From assembly GCA_944326615.1 (NCBI GenBank), contig CALVEO010000003.1:35948-99947 (forward strand): 64,000 nt of DNA, in the 5' to 3' direction. Shown in pieces: positions 8,302-17,703 of the stretch (the stretch's first letter is position 1; the number at the start of each line of letters is the position of its first letter). The notes under the pieces are model-generated. The model worked only from the letters and a program-made list of their open reading frames with translations, ran no database searches and was not told the origin of the DNA. The position numbers were made by a program, and so were the translations under genes. This stretch comes from Candidatus Gastranaerophilales bacterium. GTDB taxonomy: Bacteria > Cyanobacteriota > Vampirovibrionia > Gastranaerophilales > Gastranaerophilaceae.

Positions 8302-9347
8302 ATTTCAGGTTATATTTTGTTTGTTGCCTTTGCAGCAATTTCAAAACTATAAATATGACTAAAACTGCCCCTAAAAGTGTAAATAATGCTGATATTGGTC
8401 TTACAGTTGCACTTGTTACTGCCGTAATCAACATAGAAATAGCAAGTGTTAATAATAAGATAAAAAATACTGGTATATTTATAATTTGTAGGTTATCAAA
8501 CATTGGCAGGCATGAAAGAATATTTGAAAGTTTTTCTTTTATAAGATATAACCCTGATGCCAAAAATATAAAGCATAGAATTCTTATAAAAATTGCCAAT
8601 AAGGCTGCATTATCTTTGAAATTTTTAAGCATTTCGTAAGTAGAAATTCGTCCGTTTGACACAAGAATAATAGAATAATTGTTATTTTTAAATTCATATA
8701 ATAAATTGTTGTACTGAGCAGCAATTACAGATATTTCTGTGTTAACAGGTAAATATTTGTAAGAAATTCTATAATCTCCTACCTTCGGGTTTTTAAAATC
8801 CTTTCCGCTGAAATAATAGTTATCAACAATTTGATATCCATCTCTTGGAGGTAATTTATATACCCGGGAAGATGGTTTTAGCTTGTTTATTATAGATTTA
8901 TCAAGTATAAAGTCTTCAATAGTAACATTAGTTGCCCTGAATTCAGCATCTTTTATTGTCATCGGCGGGTTATAATGCCCGAGCGAATTGGGATCCAGTT
9001 CTTTGTCTGACCATATTTTTGTAAATTTATTCCGTCCGCTTCTGCTGTTGCTTCTGTTGCGCAGTCTTTTCCACTGGTACATTTCTACTTTTCTTATTAA
9101 TACAGGTGTATTTACTGTTAGACTTTCATCTTGCAATACGTCTTTTGTTTCAATCATTCCTGAATAATGTACAAGTTTTTTGTTATTTTGAGGTGAATAA
9201 TTATAAATGTCGACAATATTTTTTTTAATAAAATTAGTTTTATCAATATCTTTAGTATAATTTAATTCAGACCAGCCCAGTACAACAGTTGAAGCTATAG
9301 TGAAAATAACTCCAAATATCTAAGTTTTTATTGTTAATCATTCCCAT
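8285..9347 (-). CDS. TMEM43-like membrane protein, frameshifted near 5' end
   Basis: The uninterrupted part (8285-9157) encodes 290 residues with three hydrophobic C-terminal helices. The reading frame stays open upstream to 9319, adding a first membrane helix (IFGVIFTIAS) and KKLVHYSG, matching the TMEM43 family layout of one N-terminal helix, a long extracytoplasmic domain and several C-terminal helices. It is preceded in that frame by TAG. The only good start, an ATG at 9347 after AGGAAG, is in another frame, so one base too many lies around 9320-9330. Either the gene is broken or there is a sequence error. The end overlaps the isocitrate dehydrogenase end by 17 bases. Confidence 0.6.
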
Positions 9348-9366
9348 ACTTCCTATCAGATTCTTT

Positions 9367-9693
9367 TTAATCAATAAGTCCCAGATCTTTTAAGAAACGT
9401 GTATTATCTGAAAGTTCAAGGAGTTTTTCATCGTCTGTCGGGTCAATAACTCCTTTTGAAAAAAGCTCATCCATAATCTTGTTGTGTGAATCATTTTCAG
9501 GATTAGAAAGCGCAAGTTTGGTAAAATTTTTAATGTCACATTTACGTTCATACATATTAACGGCGGTTCTTGTTAATTTGTCAAAAAATACACTTTTTCT
9601 TCCCTCAAAATCTACATCTAAAGGATTTATTGCTGCACACTGCCGTTTCGTTTTTTCTAAATTAAGTTTTTGCGCTAATTTTTTAAACATCAT
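9367..9693 (-). CDS. Hypothetical protein, 108 aa
   Basis: I do not recognise this basic 108-residue protein (MMFKKLAQKLNLEKTKRQ). It has no signal peptide or membrane segment. The second half (KLALSNPENDSHNKIMDELF, ELSDNTRFLKDLGLID) looks helical. A promoter-like TTGACA at 9738-9733 with TAATAA 16 bases later (9716-9711) precedes it, and two ATGs are possible at 9693 and 9690. Its stop is 20 bases before the TMEM43-like start on the same strand, so the two genes may be cotranscribed. Confidence 0.6.
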   Translation of the reverse strand: MMFKKLAQKLNLEKTKRQCAAINPLDVDFEGRKSVFFDKLTRTAVNMYERKCDIKNFTKLALSNPENDSHNKIMDELFSKGVIDPTDDEKLLELSDNTRFLKDLGLID

Positions 9694-9782
9694 ATCTACA
9701 CATTATCCCCTTATTATATATTATACACTATTTGTCAAGAATGTCTACAATTCTTAACAAATATAAAGTATTAATTTTTCCC

Positions 9783-9811
9783 TTGATTATAACTTATATT
9801 TAAATTAGAAT
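9783..9811 (+). promoter_or_regulatory. Promoter of serS
   Basis: TTGATT (9783-9788), 17 bases, TAGAAT (9806-9811). The serS ATG is 56 bases further on, behind an AAAGGTGG ribosome binding site. The leader is too short for a T-box. Confidence 0.6.
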
Positions 9812-9866
9812 TAACTTGAAATTTGTTGAATAGAGGCCTATGGCAAAAATTTAAAGGTGGTAAAAT

Positions 9867-11132
9867 ATGCTTGATATCAAAATGATTAGAGAATGTCCGG
9901 ATAAGGTTAATGAACTTTTAAAAAGAAGAAATCCGGAGCTTTCAATAGATGAAGTTTTAGAAATTGATTCGGAAAGAAGAAAAATACAAACACAGGCTGA
10001 TGAATTGCGCGCAAAAAGAAAAAATGATTCACAAAAAATCGGGCTAATGAAAAAAAACGGTGAAAATACCGATGCTGTCCAAGAAGAAGTGAGAAAGCTC
10101 GGTGATGATATTAAAGCATTGGAAGAAAAGCTTACTGAACTTGATAATAAACAGCGTGATATTTTGCTTCATACACCTAATATCCCTGATGAAACAACTC
10201 CTATAGGGCTTTCTGAGGATGATAATGTTGAGGTTTACAAGTGGGGTGAGCCGAGAAAATTTGATTTTGATTTTAAAGCTCACTGGGATTTGTGCGAAGA
10301 GAAAGGGCTTGTTGATTTTGAGCGCGGAGTTAAAATTTCTCAGAGCAGATTTATATTATACAGAGGTAAAGGCGCAAAACTGGAAAGAGCTATAATAAAC
10401 TTCTTCCTTGATTATCATACTCAGGAACAGGGATATGAAGAAGTTTTGCCGCCGTTTATGGCAAATGCTGCAACTATGACCGGTACAGGTCAGCTTCCCA
10501 AATTTAAAGAAGACATGTATAAATGTGTTGATGAGGATTTATATTTAATCCCGACAGCAGAAGTTCCTGTCACAAATATTTATTCGGGAGAAATTTTGTC
10601 AGAAGACGATCTGCCAAAATATATGACAGCTTATACACCTTGTTTCAGACGTGAATCAGGGTCTGCAGGCAAAGATACAAGGGGGCTGATAAGAGTTCAC
10701 CAGTTTAATAAAGTTGAGCTTGTCAAACTTTGTACTCCTGAAACCAGCAAAGATGAACATGAAAAATTAACAGAAGATGCCGAAAAGATGCTTCAATTGC
10801 TCGAACTTCCATATCGCAGAGAAGCTTTATCTACAGGTGATATAGGTTTTTCAGCTAACAAATGCTGGGATTTAGAGGTTTGGATGCCTTCATACGGAAC
10901 TTATAAAGAAATTTCAAGCTGTTCAAATTTTGGTGATTATCAGGCAAGACGTGCGAATATAAGATACCGCGAAAAATCTACAGGAAAAACAAGATTTGTT
11001 CATACTATAAATGGTTCAGGACTTGCAGTAGGCAGAACATTTGCCGCTATTGTTGAAAATTACCAGCAAAAAGACGGAACAATTATTATTCCGGATGTTC
11101 TTAGAAAATATACTGGTTTTGATAAAATTTAG
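9867..11132 (+). CDS. serS: Seryl-tRNA synthetase
   Basis: This class II aminoacyl-tRNA synthetase charges tRNA-Ser with serine. At 421 residues it has the usual length. The N-terminal coiled-coil arm that grips the tRNA spans about residues 25-105 (rich in Lys/Glu, [11 protein letters not shown]). Motif 2 is [15 protein letters not shown] at about 257 and motif 3 is [10 protein letters not shown] near 385, with TGTGQLPKF before them. The C-terminus ([13 protein letters not shown]) is typical. It stands alone between its own promoter and a strong terminator. Confidence 0.97.
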   Translation: MLDIKMIRECPDKVNELLKRRNPELSIDEVLEIDSERRKIQTQADELRAKRKNDSQKIGLMKKNGENTDAVQEEVRKLGDDIKALEEKLTELDNKQRDILLHTPNIPDETTPIGLSEDDNVEVYKWGEPRKFDFDFKAHWDLCEEKGLVDFERGVKISQSRFILYRGKGAKLERAIINFFLDYHTQEQGYEEVLPPFMANAATMTGTGQLPKFKEDMYKCVDEDLYLIPTAEVPVTNIYSGEILSEDDLPKYMTAYTPCFRRESGSAGKDTRGLIRVHQFNKVELVKLCTPETSKDEHEKLTEDAEKMLQLLELPYRREALSTGDIGFSANKCWDLEVWMPSYGTYKEISSCSNFGDYQARRANIRYREKSTGKTRFVHTINGSGLAVGRTFAAIVENYQQKDGTIIIPDVLRKYTGFDKI

Positions 11133-11137
11133 TAAGT

Positions 11138-11167
11138 AAAAAAAAACTCCCTTAAGGGAGTTTTTTT
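11138..11167. terminator. Bidirectional terminator after serS
   Basis: ACTCCCTTAAGGGAGT palindrome between an A-tract and a T-tract, placed between serS and the converging 135-residue protein gene. Confidence 0.88.
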
Positions 11168-11573
11168 ATTGCATTTTGTTGAAAATATCTTCATATGTGT
11201 CAGCTTCAATCTCTCTCATTTTTGCAGCTTGTTTTTCTGCTGTTTTAGCAGCTTTTTCAATAAAACCTACAGGTCCTTTAAATAATTTTGTAAATATATT
11301 TTCTGTGTAATTTTTAAAGAATTTAAATCCCAAATAATCATCATTGTCTATTGAATAGACATTTGCCGATAAAGTTTTGCCGTCAGGCATAATCATAAGA
11401 TTTATATCTACCTTATCATTTTTTGCCTGCTGTTCAACGATTTTATTAAGTTTTTCTAATTCTGAAGGCTTTTTTATTCTTGCTCTGAGAGTTTTATTAA
11501 CAACTTCGTTTGAATGAATAGCCATTCCAAAATTTACACTGCCTGGTGTTTGTGTGTTTAAATTGATTTCCAT
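11166..11573 (-). CDS. Hypothetical protein, 135 aa, with N-terminal VNFG motif
   Basis: I do not recognise this 135-residue protein. The N-terminus (MEINLNTQTPGSVNFGM) is a short polar stretch ending in a V-x-F-x motif that resembles VQFTG and PAFKG near the start of the two membrane proteins at 49715-53127. The rest is probably a small alpha/beta domain (INLMIMPDGKTLSANVY) followed by a basic helix with KAAKTAEKQAAKMR. There is no signal peptide. The ATG follows a GAGGAG ribosome binding site. Confidence 0.65.
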   Translation of the reverse strand: MEINLNTQTPGSVNFGMAIHSNEVVNKTLRARIKKPSELEKLNKIVEQQAKNDKVDINLMIMPDGKTLSANVYSIDNDDYLGFKFFKNYTENIFTKLFKGPVGFIEKAAKTAEKQAAKMREIEADTYEDIFNKMQ

Positions 11574-11661
11574 GTTTTTCTCCTCTAATTAGTCATGTTG
11601 CTTTAAAATACGTGATAAATTTTTTTTGCTATCTATATGTTTTTATGCTATATAGTTTAAC

Positions 11662-12240
11662 ATGGACAACTTTAATCCAAATAAATGTTATATAGAAAAA
11701 GCATCTAATAATGTAGAAGACGCCCAAAACGTCCAAAACTGGACTAATATAACTTATAATTTTCAATGGATTTCATCTTTGGCATACACTATTATAATTA
11801 TCTACCTTTTTTTTATTTCAAAAGATTATTTTAAATCAACAGTTGGTGGTGATGGATTGAGGTATTTTTTATTGTATTTTTTAGGTTTGCCAAATTTAAA
11901 AATTTTTCTTAATACTTTTTTTGCTCCAAAGTTACGGATTGATTATCATAATGGTTTATTGTCTGTGAATAATAAAAATTTTTCAATAGAACGTGCACAA
12001 CAAATTACTATTGTAGAAATTTGTCCTTACCATTATACATGGAGGTGGGGGCGCACTCCTGCTTTTAATTTGTCTGGATACAAAAAATCTGTTATTACAA
12101 TAAATACGGCATACGGGGATGTAAGTTTTTATGTATGTTCCAAAAAAGCTGTGAAAATGTTGTGTTCTTTTTTTGATAAATTTAAAAAAGATTATTCAAA
12201 TGTTTATGATGAACGTATGTTATGGTTCACCTTTTATTAA
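11662..12240 (+). CDS. Membrane protein, 192 aa
   Basis: I do not recognise this protein. It has two hydrophobic helices close together (SSLAYTIIIIYLFFI at about 34-50 and LRYFLLYFLGLPNLKIFLNTFF at about 65-87). These are followed by a soluble domain with alternating beta-like segments (LRIDYHNGLLSVNN, SVITINTAYGDVSFYV), reminiscent of membrane proteins that end in a PH-like domain, but I cannot confirm that. The start lacks a clear ribosome binding site. Unusual codons and low GC are not obvious. Confidence 0.6.
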   Translation: MDNFNPNKCYIEKASNNVEDAQNVQNWTNITYNFQWISSLAYTIIIIYLFFISKDYFKSTVGGDGLRYFLLYFLGLPNLKIFLNTFFAPKLRIDYHNGLLSVNNKNFSIERAQQITIVEICPYHYTWRWGRTPAFNLSGYKKSVITINTAYGDVSFYVCSKKAVKMLCSFFDKFKKDYSNVYDERMLWFTFY

Positions 12241-12245
12241 AAGTT

Positions 12246-12274
12246 TTTACAAAATTTTTAAATTTTTATATTTT
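12246..12274 (+). promoter_or_regulatory. Probable promoter of the helicase gene
   Basis: TTTACA at 12246-12251, 17 bases, TATTTT at 12269-12274, with the helicase ATG 36 bases downstream of the -10 box. Confidence 0.4.
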
Positions 12275-12309
12275 GTGGAATAATATGATTAAGAATAATG
12301 GGAGTATAA

Positions 12310-14595
12310 ATGAGCGAATTTCCGTTTGAGCTGGATGATTTTCAAAAAGAAGCCTGTCAATATATTGATGATGGTAAAAGTGTTGTTGTGTGTGCACCTA
12401 CAGGTGCCGGAAAAACTGTTATTGCAGAGCATGCAATTTATCGTGCCTTAAATGAAGGTACAAGAATATTTTATACAACTCCTTTAAAAGCGCTTTCAAA
12501 TCAAAAATATTATGATTTTGGGGAAAAGTATGGTAATGATAAGGTCGGTCTTTTAACAGGAGATACTTCAATTAATCGTAATGCGCAAATTGTCGTTATG
12601 ACAACGGAAGTTTTTAGAAATATGCTTTACGGCACAAATTTTGGTTCTGTAAAAGATAATTTAAAAGATGTAAAATATGTTGTTTTGGATGAAGTGCATT
12701 ATATGAATGATGAGCAAAGGGGCACTGTCTGGGAGGAAAGCATTATATACTGCCCGACAAATATTCAGATTATTGCGCTTTCAGCTACTGTTGCTAATGC
12801 TCAGGAGCTTACTGACTGGATTAATACTGTTCATTCAAAGACAGAGCTTGTTAATACTGATTTCAGACCTGTTCCGTTAAGATTTTATTACTTTGACAGT
12901 TCACAGCCGACAAAGCTTTTGCCGCTCTTGACTCCAAGCGGTCAGCTAAATAAAAAAATCAAACCTGAAAAGCGCGTATTCGGCCGTAAACTTCAAAATA
13001 AAAAATCTTATGTAAAAGAAATTATAAGAAATTTACAGGAAAATGATATGCTTCCTGCAATATATTTTACTTTTTCCCGTAAAAAGTGTGATGAACAAAT
13101 GGAAAAATGTGCGTCTTTAGAACTGGTTACAAAAGGCGTGCGTGCACAAATTCAGCAGTTTATAGATGAATATATAGCAGAAAACCCTCATCTTTATAAT
13201 AATAAACATATTGAATATCTGCTTTGCGGTGTAGCTTCTCATCATGCCGGGCTTTTGCCTGCATGGAAAAATCTGGTTGAGAAACTTTTTCAAAAAGGGC
13301 TTATAAAAGTTGTATTTGCGACAGAAACACTTGCTGCCGGAATAAATATGCCTGCCCGCTCAACAATTATTAGTTCGACAAGCAAGCGCACTGACAGCGG
13401 TCATAGAATGCTTACTGCAAGTGAATTTTTACAGATGTCGGGTCGTGCAGGAAGACGTGGAATGGATGAAGTGGGATATGTTACAATTGTCGGAACACAA
13501 TTCCAGTCACCCGAAGAAGTTGCAGAACTTGTCTTGAGCGATGCAAATCCTCTGGAAAGCCGTTTCTCTCCGAGCTATTCAATGGTTTTAAATCTTTTAC
13601 AGAGATTTTCTCTTGATGAAGCTAAAGAGCTTATTTTGAAAAGTTTTGGCTATTTCTCTTCTGGTACAAGACTTCAGCCTCTTTTGAAATCAAAAGAACA
13701 TTTAGAAAGTGAAATTAAATCACGTGAATTTGTTTGTCCGTATAAATTATGTGATGAAAAACTTCATGAATATGACAAGATAAGACATATTTATGTTCAA
13801 AACAGGCAGACTTATAAAAAAATATGCAAGCAGGAACATTCTAAAAACAGGCCGTTGTCGCCTGAAGCCGTAAAATTCGGCAGAGAAACAAAAGCAATGC
13901 TTGAAAATATGCATTCTTTTAAATGCGATACATGCAAGCTTTATAAAAAACATTCTAAAAACATTGAAGTTCTTGCTCGTTTTTCTGTACGAATGAACAA
14001 AATCGATAAAGAAATTGAAAAACAGAGAGATATATTTTGGAATAAATTCTTAGCACATAGAAGCGTGTTAATTGATATGGGATACCTGAGAGATGATTAT
14101 CCGACCGAACAGGGTATAACGACTTCACAAATACGCTCAGAAAACGAATTATTTATTGCGGAGATAATATTTTCTCATATACTTGAAAATTTGACTCCTT
14201 CGCAGCTTGCATCTGTAACATGTGCAATTACTACAGAAGATCTGCGTATTGATATTCCTTATCTGCCTGTATCTCAGCCTGTTAGAAAAACTTTGAATTT
14301 GATAAGAAATATAAGACGCAAAGTTGAAAAAGTCCAAAATCGTTACTCTGTAGAAGCACCTATGTATATTAACCCTTATTTTAGTCCGCTGATTGAATTA
14401 TGGGTTGATGGAGCCGAATGGGAAACGATTACAGAGCAGATAGATATGGGTGAGGGCGATATTGTTCGTTCATTTAAACGCGTTGTTGATGTTTTAAGAC
14501 AATTCACCACAATTGATAATGTTCCTGAATCTCTTGTATTTACTGCACGTGAAGCTATTGATAAAATTCAGCGTGAACCTGTAAATATTGATTAG
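12310..14595 (+). CDS. Ski2/Mtr4-type DExH RNA helicase
   Basis: This 761-residue superfamily 2 helicase probably unwinds RNA in RNA processing or decay. Motif I APTGAGKT is at about residue 30, the DEVH box at about 137, SATVAN (motif III) at about 158, and motif VI QMSGRAGRRG at about 379. The C-terminal 250 residues, with a run of spaced cysteines (CPYKLC, CDTCKLYKKH) and a helical end, fit the DSHCT-type domain of Ski2/Mtr4 proteins. Cyanobacteria commonly encode such a helicase, while most other bacteria do not, so it supports the lineage assignment. It has no operon partners. Confidence 0.88.
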   Translation: MSEFPFELDDFQKEACQYIDDGKSVVVCAPTGAGKTVIAEHAIYRALNEGTRIFYTTPLKALSNQKYYDFGEKYGNDKVGLLTGDTSINRNAQIVVMTTEVFRNMLYGTNFGSVKDNLKDVKYVVLDEVHYMNDEQRGTVWEESIIYCPTNIQIIALSATVANAQELTDWINTVHSKTELVNTDFRPVPLRFYYFDSSQPTKLLPLLTPSGQLNKKIKPEKRVFGRKLQNKKSYVKEIIRNLQENDMLPAIYFTFSRKKCDEQMEKCASLELVTKGVRAQIQQFIDEYIAENPHLYNNKHIEYLLCGVASHHAGLLPAWKNLVEKLFQKGLIKVVFATETLAAGINMPARSTIISSTSKRTDSGHRMLTASEFLQMSGRAGRRGMDEVGYVTIVGTQFQSPEEVAELVLSDANPLESRFSPSYSMVLNLLQRFSLDEAKELILKSFGYFSSGTRLQPLLKSKEHLESEIKSREFVCPYKLCDEKLHEYDKIRHIYVQNRQTYKKICKQEHSKNRPLSPEAVKFGRETKAMLENMHSFKCDTCKLYKKHSKNIEVLARFSVRMNKIDKEIEKQRDIFWNKFLAHRSVLIDMGYLRDDYPTEQGITTSQIRSENELFIAEIIFSHILENLTPSQLASVTCAITTEDLRIDIPYLPVSQPVRKTLNLIRNIRRKVEKVQNRYSVEAPMYINPYFSPLIELWVDGAEWETITEQIDMGEGDIVRSFKRVVDVLRQFTTIDNVPESLVFTAREAIDKIQREPVNID

Positions 14596-14639
14596 AATTT
14601 TTATTAATAAGTGTAATTTTACCTATATTAAGTTTTGTA

Positions 14640-14662
14640 AATCCCTTGAGTGATAAGGGATT
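14640..14662 (+). terminator. Possible weak terminator hairpin after helicase
   Basis: AATCCCTT and AAGGGATT pair across a seven-base loop 45 bases after the helicase stop. There is no following T-tract, and the right arm touches the -35 box of the next promoter, so it could be a boundary element rather than a terminator. Confidence 0.4.
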
Positions 14663-14689
14663 GAAGTATTTGTTAAAATATGTTACAAT
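14661..14689 (+). promoter_or_regulatory. Promoter of the glycosidase gene
   Basis: TTGAAG (14661-14666), 17 bases, TACAAT (14684-14689). Confidence 0.6.
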
Positions 14690-14696
14690 AGTAGTA

Positions 14697-14851
14697 GGAA
14701 GATCCTGAAAATGGTAAACTCTAAGAGAAAATAGAAAAAAATATACTGAAATTTTCAAACAGGGCAAAATCAGGTTTCCGATGAGTGTTATTCCCCGCCC
14801 CACTCTTAAATCAAAAAGGTATCCGGTTACTCAAGCCTTAGAGGTGATTTT
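14697..14851 (+). promoter_or_regulatory. Long 5' leader with overlapping short ORFs
   Basis: The predicted start near 14697 leaves a leader of about 155 bases. It contains ATG at 14711 (seven codons, MVNSKRK) after AGGA, and ATG at 14781 opening a 27-codon frame (MSVIPRPTLKSKRY...) that ends at 14864, inside the glycosidase start. Arms such as GAGTG/CACTC and CCTGA/TCAGG could fold. I could not match a known riboswitch. An upstream-ORF attenuation role is only a guess. Confidence 0.3.
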
Positions 14852-16111
14852 ATGGATACGTTGATTTATAATGCAGAAAATTACGAGCTGAAAAAATTAG
14901 CAGAAATAGCTGTTAATGTTTCAATAATTGGGGTTTTAAGTTTGTGTCAGGTGCTGATGCCAATTCACGCAAGCAATATAAAAGTTGCTCAGGTTACAGC
15001 ACCTGACTTTGATACAGGTCAGTTAAAAGCAAGAATTCTTAATGAAATTTCTCCAGAAGTGCGGCAGAAAAATTTTGATAAAATGATAAAAGATAAATAC
15101 CCTAAAGCGCTTATAACTGATGTAACCAGCGGGGTAAAGCACATTAAACTTACAAAATATTACAGCGGGAGACCAGTAAGAATAAATGTTGTAGAAGCTG
15201 ATTTAAAACTTGCAGATGATTTTGAGTTAACTCCCGCGCTCTCATCAGACACTACACTTAAAAGTAGAAGAACAATTTCAACAATAGCAAAAAATAGTAA
15301 TGCAATAATTGCTTTAAACGGTACATATTTTAAGCCTCAAACAGGCGTTCCGCTCGGAACTTTAATGATTAATGAAAAAATGTACACAGGCCCTGTATAT
15401 GACAGGGTCGCTCTTGGAATTTTTGATGATGGTTTTGATGTTGCAAGAATAAGCCTTGATGCATCTGTAAAAGGAAGCGGTAAGACAATTAAAGTTGATA
15501 ATATTAACCAGCCTAGAATGCTTTCGACTCATGTTCTTATTTATACTCCTGAATGGGGAAAATATTCACCTGCAGCTCCTAAATACGGTGTAGGATTACA
15601 GGTTTCAGACGGCAAAATTACAAAAGCATCTGCTAACATTGTTGAAATTCCTGAAAACGGTTATGTAATTTCTGGTCCGAAAAGCATGTTATATGGTTTG
15701 CTTGATAAAAAAGATGTTAAGCTTGATATAAGTACAAAACCTGAATGGAAAGGTGTTAAGCATATTATAAGCGGCGGTCCTTATCTTGTTAAAGACGGTG
15801 AAGTTTTTGTTGATATGACAGCGCAAAAACTTCAGGCAATAGGCGGCCGTAATCCAAGGAGTGCTATCGGTTACACTTCAAATAACAACATTATCCTTGT
15901 CGCTGTTGACGGACGTGAAGGAAGCTCTATTGGTATGACATTAATGGAACTTGCAAACTTTATGCAGTCAATCGGGTGTGTCGGATCAATTAATCTTGAC
16001 GGAGGCGGTTCAACAGTTATGTATGTGAACGGAAAAGTCGTAAACAAACCTCAAATGTCAGGCGGTATCCCTCTTTCTAATGCAATAGTTTTATCTAAAA
16101 CAGACTCATAA
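14852..16111 (+). CDS. NAGPA-type phosphodiester glycosidase family protein
   Basis: This 419-residue protein has a C-terminal domain of the phosphodiester glycosidase (NAGPA) family, which removes sugar phosphodiester caps and is often linked to surface polysaccharides. The family signature is clear: LNGTYFKP at about 165, GGPYLVKDG at about 310, GGRNPRSAIGYT at about 332, and the catalytic-region NLDGGGSTVMYVNG near 385. Residues 20-45 are hydrophobic (IIGVLSLCQVLMPIHA), a likely uncleaved or late signal sequence, so the enzyme probably acts outside the cytoplasm. GAGGTG precedes the ATG by five bases. Confidence 0.85.
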   Translation: MDTLIYNAENYELKKLAEIAVNVSIIGVLSLCQVLMPIHASNIKVAQVTAPDFDTGQLKARILNEISPEVRQKNFDKMIKDKYPKALITDVTSGVKHIKLTKYYSGRPVRINVVEADLKLADDFELTPALSSDTTLKSRRTISTIAKNSNAIIALNGTYFKPQTGVPLGTLMINEKMYTGPVYDRVALGIFDDGFDVARISLDASVKGSGKTIKVDNINQPRMLSTHVLIYTPEWGKYSPAAPKYGVGLQVSDGKITKASANIVEIPENGYVISGPKSMLYGLLDKKDVKLDISTKPEWKGVKHIISGGPYLVKDGEVFVDMTAQKLQAIGGRNPRSAIGYTSNNNIILVAVDGREGSSIGMTLMELANFMQSIGCVGSINLDGGGSTVMYVNGKVVNKPQMSGGIPLSNAIVLSKTDS

Positions 16112-16145
16112 ACTTCTTCTCATAATCTTTTCATGTATTGCACGT

Positions 16146-16170
16146 AACCCGCAATGGCGGGTTTTCTTTT
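16146..16170. terminator. Terminator between converging genes
   Basis: AACCCGC / GCGGGTT stem with an AATG loop and a T-rich tail (TTTCTTTTA). Confidence 0.8.
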
Positions 16171-16576
16171 ATCTGCTTATATTCTGGTCAATAATATCTG
16201 AAACCCATGGAATATAGCTGTATTTCCCGATAAATGAAGTTATTGCAAGATAAATTAAGAACAGATAAATTAAAGCTTGTATCAGTGAGTAATCGAAAAT
16301 TAGCGGCATATTGAGCCAGAATGTAATCTGTGCTACAATTTGATTGATTACGGGAATAAAGCTTAAAAGATTTGAAAGCCAGCCTATAAGTATTGAAAGC
16401 AAGGCAAAACCCAATGAAATAAATATTGATTGGAATATGTGATACTGCAGAAAGGGTTTAAGTCTTGCTTTTGTAAATAAACCGATTATCAGCCATATAA
16501 ACCCTACCATACCCATTGTAAGATATGTTAAAGCCGCAACAATTCTTTCTATCATAAAAGGGGCATCTTCACGCAT
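16169..16576 (-). CDS. Tic20-like four-helix membrane protein
   Basis: This 135-residue protein is almost entirely membrane-embedded, with four hydrophobic helices (about 12-32, 45-70, 75-95 and 100-125). The first loop reads TKARLKPFLQYHIFQSIFIS, close to the conserved loop of the Tic20 family of Cyanobacteria and plastids, in which plastid members take part in protein import. Its role in a non-photosynthetic bacterium is unknown. The start is one base downstream of the stop of the upstream TPR gene, indicating an operon. Confidence 0.55.
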   Translation of the reverse strand: MREDAPFMIERIVAALTYLTMGMVGFIWLIIGLFTKARLKPFLQYHIFQSIFISLGFALLSILIGWLSNLLSFIPVINQIVAQITFWLNMPLIFDYSLIQALIYLFLIYLAITSFIGKYSYIPWVSDIIDQNISR

Positions 16577-16577
16577 T

Positions 16578-17639
16578 TTATACTTGCTCTCCGCTGCGTT
16601 TTTTATCTATATATTCATCAAGCACCTGAGTATAAACAAGTCTGTACTCATCATTTTCAGGAGCAATATTAATAGAAGCCCTGTATGAAGCTATTGCCTG
16701 CTCTATTTCTCCGTTCAAATAGTGGGCATTACCGAGAAGCATGTAAGTTTGAGCGCTGTTAGGCTTAATACGGAGAGATTCTTTATACAAATCCATAGCT
16801 TTATCAAGATGATTAAAGTTTGTATAAAGGTTTGCAAGAAGTATCTGAGCGTCTATTTCTTTTGGTTTAATTTGTTCAGCTCTCTTGTACATTTCAACAG
16901 CCATATCGTATTCGCCAAATTCCGAAAGCGCAATAGCATAACAAATGTAAGCCTTATAATTATCGCCTTCCATCTGTAGAGCTTTTTCAAAGTAATTATA
17001 AGCTTTTTCGCGTTCTCTCATCAGTGTAAGTGTGTTGCCTATGCAAATACAAACGATTTTGTTATCAGGATTAAGCACAAACACTTTTTTATAAAGTTCA
17101 AGTGCTGTTTCATAATCAAAGAGTTTAAAGCAGACATTACCCATATCAACAAGTGCTGTAATGTTTTCCGGATCAAGTGAAAGAGCTTTTTCATAGTATG
17201 CTTTTGATTCTACATAATCTTCATTATCCTGATATAAAAGTGCTATGGCATTATAAATTTCCGGATTTGTAGAATTCAAGTCAATTGCTCTGTTGTAATA
17301 GAAAAGAGCTTTAGGAAAGTTTTTCCATTCCGCAAAAACATTCCCCATGTTATAATAAATCAGGAAGTTTTTAGGGTTAACTGTTAATGCGCGGTTGTAG
17401 TATGAAAGAGATTTTCTGAAATCTTTTTCATAAAACCACATTGTTCCCATACCGACAAGAGCCTGTACATCATCTGGTTTTATTGCAAGAAGGCTGTCCA
17501 GAACTGACATTACTTTGTCGTAATCCTCTAACTGCAAATAAAGTTCTGATAATCTGTGGTAATTATCTATATTCTGCGGGTCTTTAGCCATTGCTAAGAC
17601 TAATTCATTAATTTTTTTATCTATCTCTTCTCTGTTCAT
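16578..17639 (-). CDS. TPR repeat protein, 353 aa
   Basis: A soluble protein made almost entirely of tetratricopeptide repeats, about nine 34-residue units with the usual W/L-G-Y-A-P positions (e.g. IYYNMGNVFAEWKNF, ALVDMGNVCFKL). TPR arrays are protein-interaction scaffolds. No signal peptide or catalytic domain is visible. Its stop is immediately followed by the Tic20-like gene, so the two probably act together or at least are made together. The ATG is at 17639. Confidence 0.85.
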   Translation of the reverse strand: MNREEIDKKINELVLAMAKDPQNIDNYHRLSELYLQLEDYDKVMSVLDSLLAIKPDDVQALVGMGTMWFYEKDFRKSLSYYNRALTVNPKNFLIYYNMGNVFAEWKNFPKALFYYNRAIDLNSTNPEIYNAIALLYQDNEDYVESKAYYEKALSLDPENITALVDMGNVCFKLFDYETALELYKKVFVLNPDNKIVCICIGNTLTLMREREKAYNYFEKALQMEGDNYKAYICYAIALSEFGEYDMAVEMYKRAEQIKPKEIDAQILLANLYTNFNHLDKAMDLYKESLRIKPNSAQTYMLLGNAHYLNGEIEQAIASYRASINIAPENDEYRLVYTQVLDEYIDKKRSGEQV

Positions 17640-17703
17640 AATACTTTTATTCTACACGATTTTTAATATTTTGCAATAGTATTTAGAATTGTAACAGCTT
17701 TAT

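Noticed and set aside
14690..14851. Possible riboswitch upstream of the glycosidase
   Set aside because: I compared it with my memory of the c-di-AMP (ydaO), c-di-GMP, TPP, cobalamin and FMN cores and saw no match to their conserved bases.
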